Of a stretch of 50,019 nt of DNA, positions 17,567 to 27,000 are shown piece after piece. How positions within the stretch are numbered: position 1 is the stretch's first letter; each line of letters opens with the position of its first letter. The position numbers and the translations under genes were made by a program. The notes beneath the pieces are model-generated. The model made no database searches. It had not been told where the DNA came from and saw only the letters and a program-made list of their open reading frames with translations. This DNA is from Verrucomicrobiales bacterium (GTDB taxonomy: Bacteria; Verrucomicrobiota; Verrucomicrobiia; Verrucomicrobiales; DEV007). The DNA is taken from positions 1-50,019 of the forward strand of contig JAOFDG010000008.1 of NCBI GenBank assembly GCA_028033615.1, read 5' to 3'.

Positions 17567-19006
17567 TTAGTGCCTGATATTCATCATTGATTTATAATTA
17601 ATTCTTTTTCTGTCTTTAGTTCCTGAATCTCTTATTAAATTGAATAATTTTCTTGAGGGCTTACTGAAGAAGAAAGGATCTTCTGACTCTTTTTGCCATT
17701 GCAAGAGAAGGTCATTTAATTGTTTAAGCTCTTTAGAGTATTCAGGATCTTTGGCTAAGTTTTTAAATTCATAGGGATCTTCTTTGAGGTCATATAATTC
17801 AAAAAGGGGTGGCTTTCTATAGTTTTTGTATGCCAAGCGCACCTCCTTAGTAGAGGCATCCAAGAGATTTGACGTCGACGCTCCAAAGAACTTCTTACTC
17901 ATAGTAAAATCATAACCTGGATTTATTTCTCCTGCTAAAGGGTTAAAAATAAGTTTATATCTTTCGTTGCGAATGGCTCTTTGTGGCCACGGGTTATGAT
18001 TTGAATGCACATGATACTCTGTGATCATTACTTTTCTCCATGCTTGATCCTTCCCGTGAATTATTTTTTTAAGTGATTGCCCGACTAATGATTTGGGAGC
18101 CTTAACTTTGGCGATATCACAAATAGTAGGAAATAAATCAAGTGTACTTACTAGTTCACTTCTTCTTTGGTTTTCTTTTGCTTTAGGCCAGCGAATTATC
18201 ATTGGTATCCGAACCCCTCCCTCATAACATGTCCGCTTGCCTCGAGGAAGGTCTGCTCCATGGTCACCGATATAAATGACGATTGTGTTTTCAGAAGACC
18301 CTGATTTTTCTAAAGTCTTAAGTAAGTCTCCCACATAATGGTCAAGGCGCATAATAGAGTTATAGTAATCTGCCGTCTGTTGACGAATTTCAGGATGATT
18401 GATTCCGACAAATGATAATGGGGTAACGTCATTCACTTTTAAAGGTTTCCTTGGAATTCCATTTATCTGTTTTATAAATGGCCTATGAGCATCTGGATAA
18501 TTCACTTGGAGATAAAAAGGTTTATCACTTGAGTTAAAAAATTCTGACGCTTTTTCGGCGTAGAGATTCATATCGGCGCGCTGAAAATTACTTTTTGGTA
18601 TGGCTTTATAATCAAATTTGAAGGCTGACTTCGGTTTGATATGCAATTTACCTATGATACCGGTTCGGTATCCGTTTTCTTTTAGGGTGTTTACTGCGTT
18701 TGGAATATCTGAAGATATCATTTCATAATTCCATGTAGCTAATCCTATCTGTCCATTTTGATGTGGATAAAGTCCTGTTAGTAGTGCGGCCCTAGATTGC
18801 GAGCATCCTGCTTGAGGAACATAGGCATTCTCAAAAAGAGTGCCTTCATTAGCCAGTTGATCTAGGTTTGGGGTTTCTATATTTGTTCCATAGCAACCAA
18901 TTTCAGGTCCATTGTCCTCAGAAATTATTAATAGGATATTGTGGTCCTGACTCTCACACAATGTAGATATTGAGAAGAGAATTAGTGCAATAAGTGAGCG
19001 GTTCAT
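17567..19006 (-). CDS. secreted sulfatase (type I, formylglycine-dependent)
   Basis: This 479-residue protein has a signal peptide (residues 1-19) and an alkaline-phosphatase-like sulfatase fold. Metal-site residues are seen in ISEDNGPEIGCYG (Glu30, Asp31) and IGDHGADLPRGKR. The activation site reads CSQSRAALLTG with Cys68. The usual C-x-P-S-R proline is replaced by glutamine. Cys68 should still be convertible to formylglycine, but no modifying enzyme is encoded in this window. The overall pattern, with TETPNLDQLA-like and NGQIGLATW segments, looks most like the heparan N-sulfatase-type branch; that placement is from memory and is weak. It starts the operon with DUF1592 and DUF1552 and is divergent from a second sulfatase. 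Confidence 0.92.
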   Translation of the reverse strand: MNRSLIALILFSISTLCESQDHNILLIISEDNGPEIGCYGTNIETPNLDQLANEGTLFENAYVPQAGCSQSRAALLTGLYPHQNGQIGLATWNYEMISSDIPNAVNTLKENGYRTGIIGKLHIKPKSAFKFDYKAIPKSNFQRADMNLYAEKASEFFNSSDKPFYLQVNYPDAHRPFIKQINGIPRKPLKVNDVTPLSFVGINHPEIRQQTADYYNSIMRLDHYVGDLLKTLEKSGSSENTIVIYIGDHGADLPRGKRTCYEGGVRIPMIIRWPKAKENQRRSELVSTLDLFPTICDIAKVKAPKSLVGQSLKKIIHGKDQAWRKVMITEYHVHSNHNPWPQRAIRNERYKLIFNPLAGEINPGYDFTMSKKFFGASTSNLLDASTKEVRLAYKNYRKPPLFELYDLKEDPYEFKNLAKDPEYSKELKQLNDLLLQWQKESEDPFFFSKPSRKLFNLIRDSGTKDRKRINYKSMMNIRH

Positions 19007-19017
19007 TCTTATGTTTC

Positions 19018-19061
19018 ACCCTAAGGGTAAGGCTTGGGATATTACCTGCGGATGCAATATC
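19018..19061. promoter_or_regulatory. two dyads in the divergent promoter region of the sulfatase genes
   Basis: The 93-bp gap between the two divergent sulfatases contains ACCCT-A-AGGGT at 19018-19028 and GATATT-N12-AATATC at 19038-19061. The second lies 39-62 bp upstream of the plus-strand start. Either could bind a regulator that controls both genes. Dyads of this size arise by chance in AT-rich DNA, so this is a candidate only. Confidence 0.25.
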
Positions 19062-19099
19062 TTGATTGTAACTGAGCTTTCCTGCAAGATCTCTCTGAT

Positions 19100-20605
19100 A
19101 TGTCATTACATCAAAAAGTGCTTCAATTAATAAATGTACCAATTTTTCTATTCTTTTTCGGCTCATTATCGTCGCTGAGCATAGCAAAAAAACCCAACAT
19201 TCTATTAATAGTAACTGATGACCAATCTCCACTCACGCTCTCTTCCTATGGTAACAAATTGTGTCATACGCCAAATTTGGATAAACTTGCAGCTTCCGGA
19301 ATTATCTTGGATCAGGCCTATCACATGGGTTCTATGAGAGGTGCTGTTTGCTCTCCGTCGCGAACTATGATTATGAGTGGAAGAACCCTTTGGCATTTGC
19401 CTCCCCGAGGAAAGAAGCATCGCAAAATTGAGGAAGGAATAACAGAGGGTAAGAATATTTTAAGAAATACTATTCCAGCAGTATTTAACCGTTCTGGTTA
19501 TGATACTTTTAGAACTTGTAAAAAAGGAAATAGCTATGACCTAGCCAATAATTTATTTACAACTATTAGAGATAAAACAAGTCGTGGCGCCGGTGAAGAG
19601 AATGGCAGTCAGTGGCATGGGCGACAGGTTATAGAATACCTTCGATCCCCAGAACGCACTAAAAGCGACAAGCCTTTCCTGATTTATTTTGGTCTTTCTC
19701 ACCCTCATGATGATCGTGTAGGGAGGGCAGACTTATTAGAAAAATATGGAGCCGTTAATCTAAAAAAACCACCGACAAAGGTAGACCCTAAGTCACCGCC
19801 TCTTCCTAAAGCATGGTTGCCTGAGCACCCTTTTCACCATGGTCACCCAGGTTTAAGAGATGAATGCAATGTACCTGGAGTCTTAACTTCTCGTACTGAA
19901 GCTACAATTAGAAATGAGCTAGGAAGAGAGTATGCCTGTATTGAAAATATTGATCAAGAGATAGGAGGTGCCATAGAGCAACTCAAAAAATCTGGAGAAT
20001 ATGAGAACACCTATATTATTTTTACAGCTGATCATGGTATTTCAGTTGGACGTCATGGATTGGTAGGAAAGCAAAACCTCTATGAGCATACATGGAGAGT
20101 CCCTTTCATAGTTGCTGGGCCTGGGATTCGAGCTGGGACTAGAGCAAAGGGTAACGGTTATCTATTAGATATTTTACCCACAATTTGTGATCTTGCTGAA
20201 ATAGAAATACCTAGAACCGTACAGGGGAAAAGTCTTGCTCCTGTCCTTAAAGGTAAAAAAGAAGTGGTACGAGATGTTCTTTATGGAGCTTATTGTGGAG
20301 GAACCAAGCCTGGCATGAGATGCGTTAGAAAAGGTGACTGGAAACTAATTAAGTATGATGTTTTAGATGGCAAGGTTCGTGAGACGCAACTTTTTAATCT
20401 TGCTGAAAATCCAAATGAATTTCTTTTAGAGCATCAGGAAGACAATGTTATTAAATTCATTGGTAATAAGCCAAGTGAACAGCAAAAGGATCTAGCTGAG
20501 TCTCCTCAGTATTCTGCTAAACTTGCAGAAATGGAAGCTCTGCTATTGAGTGAAATGAGAAGACTTAAAGACCCTCATCGATTTTGGGACCAGAAAGAAA
20601 ACTAG
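19100..20605 (+). CDS. secreted sulfatase (type I, formylglycine-dependent)
   Basis: This 501-residue protein has a signal peptide (hydrophobic residues 13-28, cut near SIA-KKP). The metal-site aspartates are in IVTDDQSPL (Asp40, Asp41) and FTADHGISVGRHG (Asp311, His312). The activation site is canonical: CSPSRTMIMSGR with Cys84 as the formylglycine precursor. The fold is complete from PNILLIVTDDQ to the C-terminal subdomain with MRCVRKGDWKLIKY. It removes sulfate esters from a substrate I cannot name; sulfated algal or animal glycans are typical for marine PVC bacteria. Its sequence is quite different from the neighbouring sulfatase, so the two are unlikely to be recent duplicates. The acyltransferase gene follows after 34 bp and may be cotranscribed. 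Confidence 0.95.
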   Translation: MSLHQKVLQLINVPIFLFFFGSLSSLSIAKKPNILLIVTDDQSPLTLSSYGNKLCHTPNLDKLAASGIILDQAYHMGSMRGAVCSPSRTMIMSGRTLWHLPPRGKKHRKIEEGITEGKNILRNTIPAVFNRSGYDTFRTCKKGNSYDLANNLFTTIRDKTSRGAGEENGSQWHGRQVIEYLRSPERTKSDKPFLIYFGLSHPHDDRVGRADLLEKYGAVNLKKPPTKVDPKSPPLPKAWLPEHPFHHGHPGLRDECNVPGVLTSRTEATIRNELGREYACIENIDQEIGGAIEQLKKSGEYENTYIIFTADHGISVGRHGLVGKQNLYEHTWRVPFIVAGPGIRAGTRAKGNGYLLDILPTICDLAEIEIPRTVQGKSLAPVLKGKKEVVRDVLYGAYCGGTKPGMRCVRKGDWKLIKYDVLDGKVRETQLFNLAENPNEFLLEHQEDNVIKFIGNKPSEQQKDLAESPQYSAKLAEMEALLLSEMRRLKDPHRFWDQKEN

Positions 20606-20639
20606 AGAATAAATAATTAATTAATTTAAAAAATCAAAC

Positions 20640-22565
20640 ATGATTTATCGCCCCGACATTGATGGTCTTCGTGCGATAGCCGTCCTAGGAGTCATTTTTT
20701 TTCATGCAGACTTTGGATGCGATGGAGGTTTTGTGGGTGTTGATGTTTTCTTTGTTATTTCTGGATTCCTTATTACCAGTCTAATTATAAAAGATCTTCG
20801 TGCGGGTAATTTTTCAATCTTAGGTTTTTGGGAGAGGCGAGCCAGGAGAATTTTTCCTGCTCTTTTTGTTGTTACAATTGCGACTATTATTTTTGGATAC
20901 TTTCTTCTTTTGCCTCGTGACTTTGAACTTCTTGGCGGATCTGTTTTATGGTTATCTCTCTTTATTTCGAATATCTTTTTTTGGAGGAATACCAATAGTT
21001 ATTTTGCAGGTTCTGCAGAGGAGATGCCGTTATTACATACATGGTCTCTCTCCTTGGAGGAGCAATTTTATTTAGTGGTTCCTTTTGCTCTTTTGCTATT
21101 ATTTAAGTGGAGAAAATCGAGTGGTCTTATGTGGATCGTTTCTTTAGGCGTATTGCTGAGTCTTTTGATATCGGTTCTAGGTACCATGAGATATGAGTCT
21201 GCTTCATTTTACCTTTTGCCCACCAGGGCTTGGGAGCTCGGAGTCGGCTCAATGGTTGCCCTTTCTAAGCCGCTGAGATCTTACCCCCTTAAATCTGCTA
21301 TGGCTTTTGTTGGAATCTTATGTGTGTTAGTTCCCTTTTTTATTTATGATCGAAGTATTCCTTTTCCAGGGTTATTTGCAGTTCCTCCTGTATTGGGTTC
21401 AGCATTACTGATCTTGTCAGGTCAGAATACTAAAATTTCAGATCCAGTCCTAATGGTCACTCGAATTCTTTCCATTAAGCCTTTAGTCTTTATAGGATTA
21501 TTATCTTATTCGCTATATTTGTGGCATTGGCCTTTGTTGGCTTTTAATGAGTACTTGGTCATTGGTAAAAATTCTTTACTAATCAAATCTATTCTAATTT
21601 TGATTTCTTTTTTATTGGCTTTTGTTTCTTGGAGATTTATTGAAAAACCAATCAGGTCTCGCAGTCTGTTAGTTTCAAGGTTTTCAATTTTTTCGATTTG
21701 CTCCTTTGGAGTGGCTTTTCTAATTTTAATTTCGTCGTTTGTTTTTCTTAAAGATGGAATAGCAGGGAGAGTTTCTGAAAAAGTTATTGAAATTGATGAT
21801 AGAGGTCTTGGTGAGGATTCGTTTTTTGATTACGATTTAGCAGCAAAAGGATTTCCTAATAATAATTTGAGTCTGGGTGTGAAAAATAATGAAGCTACTT
21901 TTTTTCTTTGGGGGGACAGTCATGCGATGGCTATGGCGAGGGCAATTGACCTCGCAGCTAAAGAGCTTTCAGTTGGTGGTCAATCAGCTATTAAAAGTTC
22001 CACTTTACCGGTCCTTGATTGGATAACCTCAGATTCATCTCAGATAAGTTATAATAATGAAATAATTAATCACTTGAGCCATGAGGAGCAGCGTAAGAAA
22101 ATTAAGCATGTGATTCTTGCAGGCAGGTGGTGGCTTGCATTTAATCAGAGCATCAAAAATAATAAAGATTTTGAGGATTGTTTAAGGCAAACAATTACTA
22201 AAGTTCAGTCTTTAGGGTATTCTGTTAGTTTGGTGCGACAGGTTCCTCAGTGGACAGACCATTGGCATACTCCAAGTAGTTTCCCATTTAACTTCAATGT
22301 GAAAGATTTATCTTGGGTTTATAACGATCTAGAAATTTCAGTTTCAAATCTTCAGGTTCGCTTTAATGATCAGAATCAAATGTTTGAAGAAATCATTAAA
22401 GATTTTCCTAACCTTAGAATCATTGACCCGTTGCCATTACTCATTAGTCCGGAGCAAATTTATAAATTTAGAGAAAATAACAAATGGAATTATTATGATG
22501 ATGATCATATCAGTGCTGATGGAGCTAGAAGGTTAAAGTTACTTTTTCAGTTTCTTGGTTCCTAA
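20640..22565 (+). CDS. membrane O-acyltransferase (OafA/YrhL type) with C-terminal SGNH domain
   Basis: This 641-residue protein begins with the acyltransferase-3 signature YRPDIDGLRAIAVLGV and His22 in FFHAD. About ten membrane segments follow up to residue ~370. The C-terminal third is an SGNH/GDSL-like domain with the GDSH box (Ser427) and the catalytic pair D-x-x-H at 620-623 (YYDDDHIS). Proteins with this fusion transfer acetyl or similar groups to lipopolysaccharide, peptidoglycan or exopolysaccharide in the cell envelope. Its role here is probably surface-glycan modification, not glycan degradation. It follows the sulfatase by 34 bp with no visible terminator. Substrate specificity cannot be read from the sequence. 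Confidence 0.93.
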   Translation: MIYRPDIDGLRAIAVLGVIFFHADFGCDGGFVGVDVFFVISGFLITSLIIKDLRAGNFSILGFWERRARRIFPALFVVTIATIIFGYFLLLPRDFELLGGSVLWLSLFISNIFFWRNTNSYFAGSAEEMPLLHTWSLSLEEQFYLVVPFALLLLFKWRKSSGLMWIVSLGVLLSLLISVLGTMRYESASFYLLPTRAWELGVGSMVALSKPLRSYPLKSAMAFVGILCVLVPFFIYDRSIPFPGLFAVPPVLGSALLILSGQNTKISDPVLMVTRILSIKPLVFIGLLSYSLYLWHWPLLAFNEYLVIGKNSLLIKSILILISFLLAFVSWRFIEKPIRSRSLLVSRFSIFSICSFGVAFLILISSFVFLKDGIAGRVSEKVIEIDDRGLGEDSFFDYDLAAKGFPNNNLSLGVKNNEATFFLWGDSHAMAMARAIDLAAKELSVGGQSAIKSSTLPVLDWITSDSSQISYNNEIINHLSHEEQRKKIKHVILAGRWWLAFNQSIKNNKDFEDCLRQTITKVQSLGYSVSLVRQVPQWTDHWHTPSSFPFNFNVKDLSWVYNDLEISVSNLQVRFNDQNQMFEEIIKDFPNLRIIDPLPLLISPEQIYKFRENNKWNYYDDDHISADGARRLKLLFQFLGS

Positions 22566-22644
22566 AACATTGATAATTTTTTATTGGGGTCCTTAAGATT
22601 TTCCTGATAAAGTGATTAATATCTAAACAATTACCTATCAAAAA

Positions 22645-24012
22645 ATGAGTGTATTAGCTAAACGCAGAAAATTTATTTCAACAGCAGCTGGAGCAATGGG
22701 TTTACAGATCGTTCCAAGACATGTTCTTGGTGGACCCAATCATACAGCCCCCAGTGAAAAACTTAATATTGCAGGTATTGGTATTGGAGGAATGGGATCA
22801 CATAACCTTGCGCAGTGCGCCAAGTCAGAGCAAGTCACTGCTCTTTGTGATGTTGATCATAAGTATGCAGGCGGAGTAATGAATAGGTATCCTGATGCCA
22901 AAAGATTTCATGATTACCGAGAGCTTTTGTCGAGTAATGTGGATTTTGATGCAGTTATTGTAGCCACTCCAGATCACACTCATGCTGTCATATCTGCAGC
23001 AGCGATGCATGCAGGAAAGCATGTTTATTGTCAAAAACCTCTGACTCATGATGCTTACGAGTCTCGCGCTCTTGCCAAGATTGCTAAACAAACCGGTGTC
23101 TCTACTCAGCTTGGAATTCAGGGTCACTCAGGAGAGGGTCGAATGTTAATTAGTGAGTGGATATGGGACGGTGCTATCGGCGAAGTAAACGAAGTCGAGG
23201 CATGGTGTAGTTTGTCTTATGCCCCTCACGGGCATGCTTCATGGAGTTCTCCATGTAGTGATCGCCCGTCTAAGGATCAGCCAATACCGGAAGGCATGGA
23301 TTGGGAAAATTGGATAGGGCCTGCTCCGATGCGTCCCTATCATTCTTGTTATCATCCTAGAGTATGGCGTTGTTTTTGGGATTTTGGTTCAGGTATGATG
23401 GGTGATCGTGGAGTACATACTATTGATGCTATTGTTTCTTCTCTTAAACTAGGGCATCCTGAAAGTATTGAATGTCACCAGGTCAAAGGAGGCACTAAAG
23501 ATGTTCATCCTGAGAGTGCAGTGATAGAATTTCGCTTCCCGGAGAGGAAAGGATTTTCTCCTCTCAAGCTAACTTGGCGTGAAGGTTCAGAGCCGCCTAG
23601 GCCAAAGGAACTTGAAAAGGGAAGAAACTTTCCCAAAGAGGGCGGAGTTATTTATAAAGGTAGTAAAGGAATGCTAATGAATGATGTTTATGGGGGTAGT
23701 CCTAGGCTGATTCCCGAAACTACAATGAAGGCCTATAAACGACCAAAGAAAACTTTAGTGCGTGTGAAGGATGGACATGAGCAAGATTGGATAAGGGCAT
23801 GCAAAGATGGTAAGTATGATGGTGCTGGTGCTCATTTTGGTTACGGAGGTCATTTGACTGAGATTACTCTTTTGGGAAATGTTGCTAAACGTTTTCCTGG
23901 CAAGAGACTTAATTGGGATGGTGAGGCAATGCGTATCACTAACAATGATGCTGCAAATGCTTGGGTCAGGCGCCCTTACCGTGATGGTTGGTCTTTAGAT
24001 AAGTTAGCCTAG
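22645..24012 (+). CDS. Gfo/Idh/MocA-family oxidoreductase with twin-arginine signal
   Basis: This 455-residue protein has a Tat-like leader (KRRKFISTAAGAMGL), so it is probably exported folded with its NAD(P) cofactor. The Rossmann motif is GIGIGGMG (residues 44-51), and the catalytic lysine region reads YCQKPLTH (Lys131). The C-terminal half has the usual Gfo/Idh substrate domain with SGMMGDRGVHTIDA. These enzymes oxidise or reduce sugars and inositol-type compounds. Exported Gfo/Idh proteins are very common in Planctomycetes and Verrucomicrobia, but their substrates are unknown. The gene overlaps the convergent CotH giant by 4 bp, with both stop codons inside one CTAG. Confidence 0.93.
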   Translation: MSVLAKRRKFISTAAGAMGLQIVPRHVLGGPNHTAPSEKLNIAGIGIGGMGSHNLAQCAKSEQVTALCDVDHKYAGGVMNRYPDAKRFHDYRELLSSNVDFDAVIVATPDHTHAVISAAAMHAGKHVYCQKPLTHDAYESRALAKIAKQTGVSTQLGIQGHSGEGRMLISEWIWDGAIGEVNEVEAWCSLSYAPHGHASWSSPCSDRPSKDQPIPEGMDWENWIGPAPMRPYHSCYHPRVWRCFWDFGSGMMGDRGVHTIDAIVSSLKLGHPESIECHQVKGGTKDVHPESAVIEFRFPERKGFSPLKLTWREGSEPPRPKELEKGRNFPKEGGVIYKGSKGMLMNDVYGGSPRLIPETTMKAYKRPKKTLVRVKDGHEQDWIRACKDGKYDGAGAHFGYGGHLTEITLLGNVAKRFPGKRLNWDGEAMRITNNDAANAWVRRPYRDGWSLDKLA

Positions 24013-27000
24013 AGGTTATCTTCTCTTTCAATTTTTAATCTCAGGAATTGAACACTCTCACCAGGTTTTAAAGATCGCATTTTCACTTCAATGGTTCCCT
24101 CTTCGGTAGGGGATTCAGATTGAATCGTAAAATCATTTGAAGATTCTAACCAATTGATAAGATTTTGAGATGATTCCAGTTTAATGATGGTGTTTTCCAG
24201 ATCTGCCCTTTTGAAATATCGAATAATCAAATGACGTTCAGCATCAAAGTTTAATTTTAAAGGGGAATTTGGTATATCGTCGCTGCTACCGAGTACGTTT
24301 TCTGCAAATTGATTGAGACCGTCACCATCATTATCTCTGCCTTGATCGCTTAATGATTCATTGGGATCCTCTATACCTGGGCTGCCACCTATGCTAAAGC
24401 TTTCGAACCAGTTTTCTCCAATAGAGTGGTCTGGGTTATTCTTAGGTTGAATAAGAATTAGGCTAAACCCCTCTCCGTCAGATTTTACGGGCCAAGGAGA
24501 CCTATCGTTATAGGAAAAGTCTTTGATGCTTGTAAGGCTAAGGTCAACGAGACGGAGCCGCTCTCCTGCATTTGAAAGTCCAGTGTCATTCGTAAATTCT
24601 CCGCTAGCCATGAAATCGGATTGATCTGGGTAACGCGTTAAAAATGCTGCCCTTTCTCTAGGAATAACAAGACGTTCATTTGGTTTAAGTGTTGTTCCCG
24701 ATTCGAACTCATAATCAATCCCATTAGTAAAACGTACCCCTGAAAGGTCGGTAGTCTTTTCACTAATGTTCATAATCTCAATGAACTCAAATTGATCTTT
24801 GTCGGTAAAACCTTGAGTAATCTCACTCGCACTTAATTCTTTCGGATTAAACATGATTTCAGAGACTACGATGTTCTTTTCAGATGCAGGTTCTGAAGTT
24901 GAGGTGCTGATAATTGTGATATCATCACTTCCTATGACTTGTCCTGAAAAATCCAGAGCCTCAATTACATAACTACTACGGCCAGGTGATGCAGGGAGAG
25001 TGACTTGCCAATTCTCCTCATCTAACCATTGGACTGAAAGTGCATCATTTGAATCCTTTATTCTCAGGTTTCTTACATTAATCCAGCCTTTGCCTTTCAC
25101 TTCCACTATATTAGAATTTGTTTGAATATTATTAGGTGAGTCGATTGAAAAGCTGACCTCAGAAATCGAGTTTAATTGAGATAAAACGCTTCTGGAGCGG
25201 CTATTTATGTAACTTAAGTGACCTGACCAATTTTGGGAAGGGTCCAAGGTCTTTAAGTGATCGGTCCATTTAGACATGTAGTTTCTATTGTAAGTTGTAC
25301 TGATAATATCATGCAGGTGGCCATAGTAGATTCTTTTTCTAGTATCATTTTGTGTTAGCCTGCGGCACTCAGAGTTAGCTGTGATTGAACGGTTCGCATC
25401 AAAAGCAAAGTCCATATCATGAGGTAGAAACATTACTCTGCCATCTGGAAATGCATAATACATGCCGTTGTGTTGGCTTCCTGCACCGGCATTGTCGCCA
25501 GCACCTGAAAGAACCGCGTATGCCATGCCCCGGAACCAAGCGTCTACGTGAACCACATTTTCGACTTCGGCTTCAAAAGCTGAAGTGGATTTACTGAAAA
25601 GTTTTGTGTAATTCATTATCGGTTCAAAGTTATTTGCTTCACGCTTATTTTTCTTAAGGTAGAACCAGCGGTAACTTTCTGGGTCATCTCCTAAGTCTTG
25701 AGGTGATATTCCATACACTCCGTCTGGTTGAGGTCTTTTTAATCCTGATCCATTCAAAGTAGTCGGATAGTATATCAGTTCGTATTCAAAAAGATTGCCA
25801 TCCCCATCCTCACCGAACTGTGAATTCATAAAAACATCCTCGTACCTTGCCATTTGTAAGGTTGCTCCCCGAGTGTGTCTGTCCAGAGGTGCCATGACTT
25901 TAATGAAATCGTAGTAACGACTTACAATTCCACCGCTATTAGCTATCATAATATCGAATAGTAATTCGATTTGTCCTGAGCCGACGCCCTCAGATCTATC
26001 AATTGCTATGGATTTGTGAATGCCTCGGTAGGGTTGGTCGCGACCAAAATTAAAATTATAACCAACCCTAGGATTTTGACTTCTCGCCCTTTCGCTTCCT
26101 TTGAGTCGCATCTTAACATCATAGTAGATTTCCTCTTCTCTATCGATCACAGTAACGCCTAGTCTATCATTACTCATTACTTCAGTTTCCTGGTGGATAA
26201 AGTCACGATCATCGTTAGTTATAACGATTCTGAAATTATGCCATCCATTTGTTGATGCTAGGCCATCATCCACTTTGTAAAGTGCTCTAGAGTCTGGACC
26301 TGCCTGCGGAAAGTATGATGCCTCACCGATTCCATCAGTACCTTTAACGTAAAACTGAACCACTGATTTTCTTGCTTGAGCTGGAATCATGGCTTCATAA
26401 TTAGTCTTTATTTTCACCATATTAAGGCTCTTAAAAGATCCTCCGTTAACGGAATAATAAAGGCGCATTGAGCTGACGCTATCTGGGTCATTTGCTTCAA
26501 GACTAACTTTTACGATTTCATTAGAAGACGGAACGGCTGGTGAGTGAATAAGATTGCTGTATGTGGGTCCAATATTATTACTACTAGTGGAATTGGTTTT
26601 TGAAGGAGTTCCGACATTTGCTGGCCGATCAACGGCTGTCGTTTTTGCCAACCTATTAAAATAAAGTCTAGAATGGAGAAGGTTCGTTCCAGACACCCAC
26701 CGTGCCTTGAAAGAGATCTCATATTCGGTTCCATTTCTTACCTGACTTGATAAAGTTGTCTCTAGTTGATTATGCATGTGACCGGTGGCGGAGCTTGCCT
26801 TAATCCTTAGCACTTTATTTGCTGGATTTTCTGGGTCGTTAATAACTGCAGTATGGCGATGAGTGCCTCTTAGTCTCCAGTTGTCCGTTCCTTGCGAAAA
26901 ATTAGTATTCCTCAAAAGTTGTCTTGCTTGCCCATCGGGATCTTCAATAACGTTAATATCATCGATAAGAATTTCTCCTGAGTCTAGTAGTCCAATATTA

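Noticed and set aside
23028-23044. Gln in place of Glu in the Gfo/Idh motif YCQKPL
   Set aside because: The lysine needed for activity is kept, and this change is common in exported PVC members.
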